Of a DNA stretch of 32,186 bases, positions 14,810 through 22,388 are shown one piece after another. Below the pieces are notes generated by a model. It did no database searches. It was not told the origin of the DNA and saw nothing but the letters and a program-made list of their open reading frames with translations. Location of the stretch: positions 1 to 32,186 of the forward strand of contig NZ_VWPY01000049.1 of the NCBI RefSeq assembly GCF_011839805.1. The letters run 5' to 3'. The stretch's first letter is position 1. Every line of letters begins with the position of its first letter. Source of the stretch: Kineococcus rubinsiae. GTDB taxonomy: Bacteria > Actinomycetota > Actinomycetes > Actinomycetales > Kineococcaceae. The position numbers were made by a program, and so were the translations under genes.

Positions 14810-15796
14810 CGTTCCCGCCGGGCCCAGCGCCCCACCGGCCGCCTCCTCGCCGCGGGCGACCTGCTCGCGCACCAGCCGCACGACGTCGTCCGGGCGGTCC
14901 CACGCGGGCACGTGCCCGCACCGCTCCAGCCGCACCCACCGCGCCTGCGTCGGCGCGCAGTCGGCCCGCAGGTGGCGCGGCGGCAGGATCCGGTCGCGCG
15001 CCCCGACGACGACGAGCACCGGGGCCCGCACGTCGGCGGCGCGCGTGAAGGCGCCCGCGGCCAGGGCCGCGTCGGCCGCGGCGTAGCCGGGGGCCCCGGC
15101 GACGGCGGCCAGGGCGTCGCGGGCCACCTCGGGCGGCAGGGCCCGCGGCGCGGCGCTGGTCGCGGTGAAGGCGAGGGTGCGCACCAGGCGCGTGCCCAGG
15201 ACGTCCGGGGGCAGCCCGCCCGCCCACCGGGCGAGCTGCTGACCCGTCGGCAGCAGGGGCGGGCGCCGCCGCGGCCGGGTCCACAGGCCCGCGGGGGCCA
15301 GGGCGGTGACGCTCGCGACGACCGCCCGGTGCCCGTCCGCCCCCGCTCCCGCGCCGTCGTCGGCGGCGGCCTCGAGCACGACCCAGCCGCCGAGGGAGTG
15401 CCCCAGCAGGTGCACGGCCCGGCCCCCGTCGGCGCACCGGCGGGCGAGCCGCAGCAGCCGGCGGCCGAGCTCGGGTGGGGTCATGGCGCCGGCCGCGTCC
15501 AGCGCGGGGCTGCCGCCGTGGCCGGGCAGGTCGACGAGGACGAGGCGGTGGTCGCGGGCGAGCTCCGGTGCCACCAGGGCCCACCCGGTGGAGGCGCTGC
15601 CGAGGCCGTGCACCAGCAGCAGGACGGGCGCCTGCGGCCCCGCGTCGTCCACCCGGGTGACGACGAGGCCGTCCTCGACCTCGGCGTCGCCCGTCGCCGG
15701 CCCGTCCGGCGCGGGAGGATCGGAGGCGTTGCGGCGCAACGCTCCTCGCCGTCCGTCACCGTCCGCCCGCCCGGCGGTGCCTGCCCTGCGTGCCAT
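14807..15796 (-). CDS. Alpha/beta-hydrolase
   Basis: The 329-residue protein has the alpha/beta-hydrolase fold: VLLLVHGLGSASTGW (oxyanion region), DLPGHGGS, and the nucleophile elbow GHSLGG with Ser134. GARDRILPP carries the probable acid and CGHVPAWDRP the catalytic His. The first about 40 residues are low-complexity and probably disordered. The ATG at 15796 is preceded by TAGGGT seven bases upstream, predicting a leaderless message. A perfect 17-bp palindrome lies about 62 bases inside. It is upstream of, and nearly contiguous with, crtA (10 bases between genes). An esterase or lipase acting on acylated carotenoid glycosides is possible, but the sequence gives no substrate. Confidence 0.85.
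   Translation of the reverse strand: MARRAGTAGRADGDGRRGALRRNASDPPAPDGPATGDAEVEDGLVVTRVDDAGPQAPVLLLVHGLGSASTGWALVAPELARDHRLVLVDLPGHGGSPALDAAGAMTPPELGRRLLRLARRCADGGRAVHLLGHSLGGWVVLEAAADDGAGAGADGHRAVVASVTALAPAGLWTRPRRRPPLLPTGQQLARWAGGLPPDVLGTRLVRTLAFTATSAAPRALPPEVARDALAAVAGAPGYAAADAALAAGAFTRAADVRAPVLVVVGARDRILPPRHLRADCAPTQARWVRLERCGHVPAWDRPDDVVRLVREQVARGEEAAGGALGPAGT
15726..15742. promoter_or_regulatory. Perfect 17-bp palindrome inside the hydrolase gene
   Basis: GCGTTGCGGCGCAACGC has its centre at 15734. The 15-bp core is identical to that in crtA. It encodes ALRRNA here but VAPQR in crtA, so the DNA rather than the protein is conserved. Confidence 0.45.
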
Positions 15797-15803
15797 GCCC
15801 GCG

Positions 15804-15809
15804 ACCCTA
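15804..15809 (-). promoter_or_regulatory. -10 element of leaderless hydrolase transcript
   Basis: TAGGGT (15809-15804, minus strand) is followed by seven bases and the ATG at 15796. It is the same hexamer and spacing as at crtA. Confidence 0.55.
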
Positions 15810-15894
15810 GGTGCCCGGTCCCGCCACCGCTGCGCGAGGTCGCCACCGTGCGTGACGTTCGGCGACTCTGCGTGGAATCGGCCCTCGCTTCCCG

Positions 15895-15925
15895 TTGACG
15901 GCCGGAGGGCCTCGTGGTGTACCTT
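15895..15925 (+). promoter_or_regulatory. Candidate promoter of the SOS operon
   Basis: TTGACG at 15895-15900 and TACCTT at 15920-15925 are spaced by 19 bases (17 if TGTACC is taken). The LexA box begins 11 bases downstream, so repressor binding would block the start region. The rest of the 307-base gap 15797-16103 shows no gene. Confidence 0.5.
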
Positions 15926-15936
15926 CCAGAACGTGT

Positions 15937-15952
15937 TCGAACGCGTGTTCGA
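15937..15952. promoter_or_regulatory. LexA/SOS box
   Basis: TCGAACGCGTGTTCGA is a perfect match to the actinobacterial and Bacillus-type LexA consensus CGAAC-N4-GTTCG, with palindromic flanks. An additional GAACGTGTTC overlaps its left end (15929-15938). It lies upstream of the genes leading to dnaE2, a classical SOS target. No second perfect box was found upstream of dinB. Confidence 0.9.
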
Positions 15953-16103
15953 TCACTCTGCGACCGCTCGGCGGCGCGGTGCGAGGGAGAGGGGAAGCTC
16001 CCGCGCCCGCGCCGCCGAGCGCGTCGTCGCGAGCCGCTTCCCCCGGCTCGCCGACTCCCCGGGGCCCGCCCCGGAACGGTGCGGCGATGAGGAGGGGTGA
16101 GGC

Positions 16104-16526
16104 GTGGTGCGACGGTTCTCCGACACGATCCACGTGCGGTCCGGTGTCCAGGACGGCGCGGAGGGTGTCCCGGTGCAGTTCCTCTGGCGAGGACGGCTCT
16201 ACGTGGTCCGCGACGTGCTCTCGCACTGGCGCGAGCGCAGCGCCTGGTGGGAGCACTCGGCCGTCGCGGCGGTCCACGGTGACGCCGACGCCCCCGCGAG
16301 CACCGCACCGGCCTCCGGCGGCGTCGGCACGGCCGTCCGCCGCGTCCTGGAGGTCGGCGTCCTGGAGCGCGTGGTGTGGCGCGTGGAGGCCAGCGCCGGC
16401 CGCGCCGGCGTGGTCGGCGTCTACGACCTCGCCCACCCCGCCCGCCCCGGCACGGCGGCCGTGTCGGAGGTCCCGGCTACACCTGTCCCCGAGGACGAGT
16501 GGCAGCTGCTGCGCGTCAGCGACTGA
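16104..16526 (+). CDS. DUF6504-family protein of the translesion cassette
   Basis: The 140-residue protein begins MVRRFSDTIHVRSG and contains VPVQFLWRGRLYVVRDVL and HWRERSAWWEHS, the Trp/Arg-rich pattern of DUF6504 proteins that accompany actinobacterial Y-family and DnaE2 polymerases. It ends EDEWQLLRVSD. No enzyme motif is visible, and its role in mutagenesis is not established to my knowledge. The GTG at 16104 has an AGGAGGGG about seven bases upstream. It is the first gene after the LexA box and should be induced by DNA damage. Family assignment is by recognition of the motif pattern, not by search. Confidence 0.75.
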   Translation: MVRRFSDTIHVRSGVQDGAEGVPVQFLWRGRLYVVRDVLSHWRERSAWWEHSAVAAVHGDADAPASTAPASGGVGTAVRRVLEVGVLERVVWRVEASAGRAGVVGVYDLAHPARPGTAAVSEVPATPVPEDEWQLLRVSD

Positions 16527-16577
16527 CGCGGCACCACCCCGTCCCCGGCACGACCCCCCTGCAGCGAGGAGCTCCCG

Positions 16578-17015
16578 ATGACCACCGCGCTCGACACCCG
16601 TGACCCCTCCACCCGCGCCCCCCTCACCAGCGCCGCGCTCGACCTGCTCGACCGCTCCGACGCCGAGCTGCGGGCCGCCCTCGGCAGCGACGACGCGGGG
16701 GAGCGCTACGTCCACGCCCACCTCGCCGCGCTGCGGGCCGGGGCCGCCGTCGTCGCCGTGCGCGGCCGGCCCACCTCCCCGCGCCGGGGCGGTCCCCGCA
16801 GCGTGTGGGAGATGCTGCCGCGCATCGCCCCCGACCTGGAGCCCTGGGCGGCGCTGTTCGCCGCCACCGCCGGCCGCCGCGCCGCGGTCGAGGCCGGCCG
16901 GGACGGTCTCGTCGACCTCCCCTCCGCCGACGCGCTCCTGCACGAGGCGGAGCAGTTCCACCACGTGGTGGAGTCGGCCCTCGGCCTGACGCGCCTGCAG
17001 CCGCTGGCCGGCTGA
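16578..17015 (+). CDS. SAV_6107-family HEPN-domain protein
   Basis: The 145-residue, mostly helical protein has the segment ALDLLDRSDAELRAALGSDD followed by ERYVHAHLAALRAGAAVVAVRGRP. RSVWEMLPRIAPDL and HEAEQFHHVVESAL follow. This matches the HEPN-like proteins found next to actinobacterial dnaE2. HEPN domains can be RNases with an R-x4-6-H motif; no clear example is visible here, so an RNase activity is not claimed. The ATG at 16578 has GAGGAG upstream. It lies 51 bases after the DUF6504 gene and 122 bases before dnaE2, in the SOS-controlled operon. Confidence 0.72.
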   Translation: MTTALDTRDPSTRAPLTSAALDLLDRSDAELRAALGSDDAGERYVHAHLAALRAGAAVVAVRGRPTSPRRGGPRSVWEMLPRIAPDLEPWAALFAATAGRRAAVEAGRDGLVDLPSADALLHEAEQFHHVVESALGLTRLQPLAG

Positions 17016-17057
17016 CGCGAGCGCGCCCTCCGGCGCACCCCCGGGGCCCCGCCCCCC

Positions 17058-17074
17058 GCCCGGCTCCGCCGGGC
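17058..17074 (+). other. Small hairpin between HEPN gene and dnaE2
   Basis: A 6-bp stem (GCCCGG/CCGGGC) with loop CTCCG lies in the 122-base gap upstream of dnaE2. It may reduce read-through or be chance in such GC-rich DNA. Confidence 0.3.
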
Positions 17075-17137
17075 AGACCACCGCACCGCTGCCGCTCCGT
17101 CCTTCCCCCGGGCGCGTTCGACAGAGGACGTCACCAC

Positions 17138-20100
17138 ATGTCCAGCCCGCACCTCCCGTCCAGCCCGCACAGCCGGCTCAGCTCCTCCGGCCCGCTGGAC
17201 CCGCACGACTTCACCCACCTCCACGTCGCCTCCGGGTACTCGATGCGCTACGGCGCCTCGACCCCCGCGGCCCTCGTCGCCCGCGCCGCCGACCTGGGGA
17301 TGTCCTCCCTCGCGCTGACCGACCGCGACGGCCTGTACGGCGCCGTGAAGTTCGTCCGCGCCTGCCAGGAGACCGGGCTCGCCCCCGTGCTCGGCGTGGA
17401 CCTCGCCACCGCCGCCACCGGCCTGGTCGCGGGCCTGCCCGCCTGGGCCGACCCCTCCGTCGCGGCCCACCGCCGCACCCCCGTCCGCGGTGGCGCCACG
17501 GTCGACCCCCGCCTGCCCCGCGCGACCGTGCTCGCCCTCGGCGACGCCGGCGCCGGTCAGGGCTGGGGGGCGCTGTGCGAGCTCGTCAGCGCCACCCACC
17601 TCGCGGGGGAGCGCGGGAGCCCGGTCAGCTCCCTCGAGCTCGTCGCGGCCCACGCCGCGGCCCCCGACGGCGCCCCGGCGCTCGCGGTGCTGCTGGGCCC
17701 CGCCTCGGAGGTCGGCCGGGCCGTCCTCGCCCGCCGCGACGACCTCGCCGCCACCGTCCTGCGCCGCTGGCAGCAGGCGCTGCCCGCCGGGTCGCTGCAC
17801 GTCGAGGTCGTCTGCCACCACGGCCCGCAGGACACCCCGGCCAGCGCCGAGCACGCCGGGAGGATGCTCGCCCTGGCGCGCGCCGCGGGCGTGCCCGCCG
17901 TCCTCACCGGTGCCGTGCGCTACGCCGACCCCGACGGCGCCCCCACGGCCGACCTGCTGGACGCCGTGCGCCGCCTCGTCCCGCTGGACACCCGGCACCT
18001 GGACCGCACCACGGGCCAGGGCCACCTGCTGCCCGCCGCCGACATGGTGCGCACGGCGGTCGACGTGGCCCGGGCCGCGGGCGGCCAGGACGCCCTCGCG
18101 GCGGCCCGCGACCTGCTCGCCGCGACGGCGGAGCTCGCCGCCCGCGCCCGCCTCGACCCGCGCGCGGACCTCGGCATGGGCCTGCACCACCTGCCCGACC
18201 ACGCCGCGCTCGGGCTCGCCGACGGCGACGACCCGGACGCCGTGCTCCGCGCGCGCAGCGAGGCGGGCCTGCACCGCTGCTACCCGGGCGCCGACGTCAA
18301 GCGGGAGGCCGCGGTGCGCCGCCGCCTCGACGACGAGCTCGCGATCATCCGGTCGGTGGGCTTCGCGACCTACTTCCTCACCGTCGCCGACGTCTGCGAC
18401 CTCACGCGCGAGCTCGGGGTCCGGGTCGCGGCGCGGGGTTCCGGGGCCGGCAGCGTCGTCAACCACCTGCTGGGGATCTCCGGGGTCGAGCCCCTCGAGC
18501 ACGGCCTGCTGATGGAGCGGTTCCTCAACCCCCGGCGCGGGCAGCTGCCGGACATCGACCTCGACGTCGAGGCCGCCCGCCGCGAGGAGGTCTACGAAGC
18601 GGTCCTCGACCGCTTCGGCGGCGGGCGCGTGACGTGCGTGTCGATGATGGACACCTACCGGGTGCGCCACGCGGTGCGCGACGTCGGGGCCGCGCTGGGC
18701 CTGCCGCCCGTCGAGGTCGACGCGATCGCCACCGCGTTCCCGCACCTGCGGGCCCGCGACGCCCGCAGCGCCATCGCCGAGCTCCCGGAACTGCGCCGCA
18801 GCGGGCTCGGCGAGCAGCGCCTCGACGTCCTGTTCGACCTGGTCGAGCGCCTCGACGGCCTGCCCCGCCACATCGCCCTGCACCCGTGCGGCGTGGTGCT
18901 GTCGAACCCCGGGCTGCTGCGCCGCACCCCCGTCGAGGCGAGCTGGCGGGGTTTCCCCATGAGCCACTTCGACAAGGACGACGTCGAGGACATGGGGCTG
19001 CTCAAGCTCGACGTCCTGGGGATCCGCATGCAGTCCGCGATGGCCTACGCGGTGCAGGAGGTCGCCCGCGTCGACGGCGAGCAGGTCGACCTCGACGACC
19101 GCTCCCAGGTCCCCCTGGACGACCCCGCGACCTACCGCCTCGTGCAGTCCGCGCGCACCCTGGGGTGCTTCCAGATCGAGTCGCCCGGCCAGCGCGAGCT
19201 CGTCGGCAAGTTCGCGCCGTCGACGTTCGCCGACATCGTCATCGACATCTCCCTGTTCCGGCCCGGGCCCGTGAAGTCGGACATGGTGAACCCCTTCCTG
19301 CGGGCCCGGCAGGGCTGGTCCGCGCCGCAGTACCTCGACGACCGGCTGCGCCACGTCCTGGAGCAGACCTACGGCGTCGTGGTGTTCCACGAGCAGGTCA
19401 TCGAGCTCATCCAGGCCACCACGGGGCACGACCTCGCGCTGGCCGACGAGTACCGCCGCCACCTCGGGACCCGCGCGGGCCAGGACGAGATGGAACCCCA
19501 GTTCAAGCAGCGCGCCCTCGAGCACGGGTACCCGGCCGAGACGGTGGAGAGGATCTGGGAGGTCCTCAAGGCGTTCGCCTCGTTCGGGTTCTGCAAGGCC
19601 CACGCCGCCGCCTTCGCGCTGCCGACCTACCAGTCGGCCTGGCTGAAGACGCACCACCCGGCGGCGTTCCTCGCCGGGGTCCTCACCCACGACCCGGGCA
19701 TGTACCCCAAGCGCCTGATCCTCGACGACGCCCGCAACCTCGGCATCGCCGTCCTGGGCCTGGACGTCAACGCCTCGGGCGACACCTACCGCGTCGAACG
19801 CCTGGACGCGGACGGCCCCGCGGACGGGGACGACGACGGTGGCGACGACGGGGGTGCCGACGACGGGGACCGGGAGACCGGCGACCGGGAGGACGGGTAC
19901 CGGGACGGTGCGCACCGCGGGCGCGGCCCGACCCAGGGCCTGCTGAACCCCTGGGAGGTGGGCGAGGCGGTCCGCAACCCCGACGGCCTGGGCGAGGGCA
20001 TCGCCGACGGCACGGGGTACGGGATCCGGCTGTCGCTGGCCGAGGTCAAGGGCATCTCCGAGGCGGAGGTCGCCCGGATCGTCGCGGGGCAGCCCTACCG

Positions 20101-21373
20101 CTCCCTGGCCGACCTCTGGCACCGGGCCCGGCCCTCGCGGCCGATCGCCGAGCGCCTCGTGCTGGCCGGGGCCGTGGACTCCCTGCACGGGCTGCGCCCC
20201 GTGGGCCGCGCCGGCACCCCGCCGGCCCGCCGGGGCCGTACGACGCGCCGCGACCTGCTGCTGCAGGTCGCGGAGCTGGACCGCTGGACCCGCAGCGGGG
20301 CCGGGGCGCCCGCCCCGCGCCGCTCGCGCGCCGCGGTGGACCGCGGCGCTGGCGCCGCGACGGACGTGCGCGAGGCCGCCTCCCGGCAGTCGCGCGCGCC
20401 CCGCGGGGCCGACCACCACGACACCACGGTGCAGCTCGCCCTCGACCTGGGCGACGCCCCGGAGGAGGTGGTCCCCAGCGGCCTGCCCGAGATGACGGGC
20501 GCCGAGCGCGTGCGCGCGGAGATCGACGTGCTGGGCCTGGACGCCAGCGCGCACGTCGTCGACTTCTACGCGCCGCTGCTGCGGGCGCTGGGCACGACCT
20601 CGGCGCGCGACCTGCTGCGGCAGCGCAGCTCCAGCGAGCTGCTCGTCGCGGGCGTCAAGGTCGCCACCCAGACCCCGCCGGTCCGCTCGGGGCGCCGGGT
20701 CGTCTTCCTGACCCTCGACGACACGACGGGCCCGCTCGACGCGACCTTCTTCGAGGACGCCCAGGGCCCCTACGCCGCCACCGTCTTCCACTCCTGGCTC
20801 CTCGTGGTCCGCGGGGTGCTGCGCCGCACCGGACCGCGCGGGGTGTCGATGCGCGCGACCGGCGCGTGGGAGCTGCCCGCGCTGTGGGACGCCTGGAGCA
20901 GCGGGGGGATCGACGCCGTGCGCGCGATCATCGACGCCGCCCCCGTGCCGGGCTACGACTCCGCGGCCGCCGTCGCGGGGGCCGCGGCCAGCCGCTCGTC
21001 GCGGCCCGTGGTCTCCCGGCCCCCCGTGGGCGGTGGCCCGATGGGCGACCGCGCCCACCCCGCGGCGCACGCCGAGGAGCACGGCCGGGCCGGGGGGATG
21101 GGCAGCCGCCGCGTGCTGGTGCACGCCAGCGGCTTCCGGCAGTCGCCCTACGCCGACGTCCGCCCGCCCGGCGAGGACACCCGCAACTCCCGGTCGATGG
21201 CCCGGCGCAGCACCCCCGAGCCGGTGGAGGCCGCCGCCGGGGAGGCGACCGCTCCCGCGGACCCGTCCACGGAGGCCGCGGGGACCCCCGCCGGGACCCC
21301 CGCGGGGACGGGTCACCGCCACGGCACGCCGCGCAAGCTGTGGCACTCCAGCCAGGGGAGCTCGGGGTGGTGA
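17138..21373 (+). CDS. dnaE2: Error-prone DNA polymerase III alpha subunit (DnaE2/ImuC)
   Basis: This C-family polymerase carries out mutagenic translesion synthesis. The N-terminal PHP domain starts HLHVASGYSMRYGASTP (from about residue 29). The palm has PDIDLD (Asp472, Asp474) and KLDVLGIR (Asp625), the three expected catalytic Asp residues. The C-terminal region has the OB-type TLDDTTGPLDATFFEDAQ and ends near RKLWHSSQGSSGW, typical of actinobacterial DnaE2. At 1411 residues it is far longer than the usual about 1050-1100; the excess is an Asp/Gly-rich insert near residues 890-935 and long Ala/Pro/Arg-rich C-terminal linkers. The ATG at 17138 has GAGG about 10 bases upstream. It follows the LexA box through two small genes; imuA and imuB are not in the window. 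Confidence 0.93.
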   Translation: MSSPHLPSSPHSRLSSSGPLDPHDFTHLHVASGYSMRYGASTPAALVARAADLGMSSLALTDRDGLYGAVKFVRACQETGLAPVLGVDLATAATGLVAGLPAWADPSVAAHRRTPVRGGATVDPRLPRATVLALGDAGAGQGWGALCELVSATHLAGERGSPVSSLELVAAHAAAPDGAPALAVLLGPASEVGRAVLARRDDLAATVLRRWQQALPAGSLHVEVVCHHGPQDTPASAEHAGRMLALARAAGVPAVLTGAVRYADPDGAPTADLLDAVRRLVPLDTRHLDRTTGQGHLLPAADMVRTAVDVARAAGGQDALAAARDLLAATAELAARARLDPRADLGMGLHHLPDHAALGLADGDDPDAVLRARSEAGLHRCYPGADVKREAAVRRRLDDELAIIRSVGFATYFLTVADVCDLTRELGVRVAARGSGAGSVVNHLLGISGVEPLEHGLLMERFLNPRRGQLPDIDLDVEAARREEVYEAVLDRFGGGRVTCVSMMDTYRVRHAVRDVGAALGLPPVEVDAIATAFPHLRARDARSAIAELPELRRSGLGEQRLDVLFDLVERLDGLPRHIALHPCGVVLSNPGLLRRTPVEASWRGFPMSHFDKDDVEDMGLLKLDVLGIRMQSAMAYAVQEVARVDGEQVDLDDRSQVPLDDPATYRLVQSARTLGCFQIESPGQRELVGKFAPSTFADIVIDISLFRPGPVKSDMVNPFLRARQGWSAPQYLDDRLRHVLEQTYGVVVFHEQVIELIQATTGHDLALADEYRRHLGTRAGQDEMEPQFKQRALEHGYPAETVERIWEVLKAFASFGFCKAHAAAFALPTYQSAWLKTHHPAAFLAGVLTHDPGMYPKRLILDDARNLGIAVLGLDVNASGDTYRVERLDADGPADGDDDGGDDGGADDGDRETGDREDGYRDGAHRGRGPTQGLLNPWEVGEAVRNPDGLGEGIADGTGYGIRLSLAEVKGISEAEVARIVAGQPYRSLADLWHRARPSRPIAERLVLAGAVDSLHGLRPVGRAGTPPARRGRTTRRDLLLQVAELDRWTRSGAGAPAPRRSRAAVDRGAGAATDVREAASRQSRAPRGADHHDTTVQLALDLGDAPEEVVPSGLPEMTGAERVRAEIDVLGLDASAHVVDFYAPLLRALGTTSARDLLRQRSSSELLVAGVKVATQTPPVRSGRRVVFLTLDDTTGPLDATFFEDAQGPYAATVFHSWLLVVRGVLRRTGPRGVSMRATGAWELPALWDAWSSGGIDAVRAIIDAAPVPGYDSAAAVAGAAASRSSRPVVSRPPVGGGPMGDRAHPAAHAEEHGRAGGMGSRRVLVHASGFRQSPYADVRPPGEDTRNSRSMARRSTPEPVEAAAGEATAPADPSTEAAGTPAGTPAGTGHRHGTPRKLWHSSQGSSGW
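19807..19928 (+). repeat. Low-complexity Asp/Gly insert within dnaE2
   Basis: This in-frame segment is a run of GAC/GGC/GGG-rich codons that gives about 40 residues dominated by Asp and Gly, then a basic tail. It lies between the helix-hairpin-helix region and the conserved GLSLAEVKGISEAEV-type segment. Confidence 0.7.
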
Positions 21374-21427
21374 CCGCGGCCTCCCGCACCCCGGCGCGGG
21401 CTGCGCGGGCCGGTTCCCGCCCGTGTC

Positions 21428-21433
21428 TAGGGT
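21428..21433 (+). promoter_or_regulatory. Candidate -10 of the methyltransferase gene
   Basis: TAGGGT, the same hexamer used before crtA and the hydrolase, lies 80 bases upstream of the GTG at 21513. This gene has a good ribosome-binding site, so it would be a leadered transcript. Confidence 0.35.
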
Positions 21434-21512
21434 GGAGCCCGGACCAGGGCCGGCGCCCCCCGGCGGGGAGACCGCCGTCGCCCCCGCGGTCCGGAGCACC
21501 TTGGAGGAACGC

Positions 21513-22244
21513 GTGGCGAAGGACCGCAGCCGCCCCCGGACGTCGACGGTGCTCTGGGAAGGGGTGCAGCGCCTCCTCGCCGAGGGGGGCGAGGGTCCCC
21601 GCTCCGTCGTCGACCTGGGCGGCGGCACCGGCGGTCTCGCCGTGCGCGTCGCCGCCCTCGGCCACCAGGTGGTCGTGGTCGACCCCAGCCCCGACGCCCT
21701 CGCCGCGCTGGAGCGCCGCACCGTCGAGGCCGGCCTCGCCGGCCGGGTCCGCGCGCTGCAGGGCGACGCGACCGACCTGCCCGGCCTGCTGGGCGAGGGC
21801 AGCGCGGACCTGCTGCTGTGCCACGGCGTGCTCGAGGTCGTCGACGACCCGTCGGCGGCCCTCGCCGCCGCGCACCGGACCCTGCGCCCGGGCGGCCACC
21901 TCAGCCTGCTCGTCGCGCAGTGGCCGGCAACCGTCCTCTCGCGGGCCCTGGCCGGCCAGCTCACGCAGGCGCTGCACGTCCTGTCCGACCCCGACCACCG
22001 CTCCAGCGCGGGCGACCCGCTGCGCCGGCGCTTCGACCGCACCACCGCCACCGCCCTGGCCGAGCAGGCCGGGTTCACCGTCACCGAGGTCGAGGGGACG
22101 CGGACCTTCAGCGACGTCGTGCCCCCGGCGAGCACCGAGTCCGACGCCGACGTGGCGCTGCTGCGCGAGCTCGAAGGGGTCGCCGCGCGGTCCCCGGAGC
22201 TCCTCGGGCTCGCGGGGCACCTGCACCTGCACGCCCGGCGCTGA
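21513..22244 (+). CDS. Class I SAM-dependent methyltransferase
   Basis: The 243-residue protein has motif I as SVVDLGGGTGGLAVRVA (31-47), VVVVDPSPDALAALERR (motif II acidic end), LQGDATDLPGLL (motif III) and LLLCHGVLEVVDDPSAAL (motif IV/post). RTLRPGGHLSLLV follows, as in many small-molecule or tRNA-modifying methyltransferases. The C-terminal part FDRTTATALAEQAGFTVTEVEG is of the Methyltransf_11/25 type. The GTG at 21513 has a clear GGAGGA five bases upstream. It lies between dnaE2 and dinB. The substrate is unknown; placement between two repair polymerases may be only actinobacterial synteny. Confidence 0.85.
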   Translation: MAKDRSRPRTSTVLWEGVQRLLAEGGEGPRSVVDLGGGTGGLAVRVAALGHQVVVVDPSPDALAALERRTVEAGLAGRVRALQGDATDLPGLLGEGSADLLLCHGVLEVVDDPSAALAAAHRTLRPGGHLSLLVAQWPATVLSRALAGQLTQALHVLSDPDHRSSAGDPLRRRFDRTTATALAEQAGFTVTEVEGTRTFSDVVPPASTESDADVALLRELEGVAARSPELLGLAGHLHLHARR

Positions 22245-22296
22245 CCCCGGCGCGCCCACCGGCGCCGCCTCGGTCTCCGCTCCGCGCGCCCCAGGC

Positions 22297-22350
22297 GTGC
22301 CCGTCCTCGCGGCGCCCGCCGTCGTGTCCGTCCTCGCGGTGCCCGCCGTC
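22297..22350 (+). repeat. 27-bp tandem duplication before dinB
   Basis: Two adjacent 27-base units (22297-22323 and 22324-22350) differ at two positions. They form most of a possible 31-codon reading frame, GTG at 22297 to TGA at 22390-22392, that overlaps the dinB start by GTGA. No convincing ribosome-binding site precedes the GTG. Confidence 0.6.
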
Positions 22351-22388
22351 GCGTCCGGCCTCACCGGGTCCCCCCGCGGGGCCGTCGC

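Noticed and set aside
17111-17125. A GTTCGA half-site upstream of dnaE2 as a second LexA box
   Set aside because: The other half (CGAAC at the right spacing) is missing.
16706-22135. A 1809-codon open frame antisense to dnaE2
   Set aside because: It is a GC-rich shadow with no recognisable domain and lies opposite a well-supported polymerase gene.
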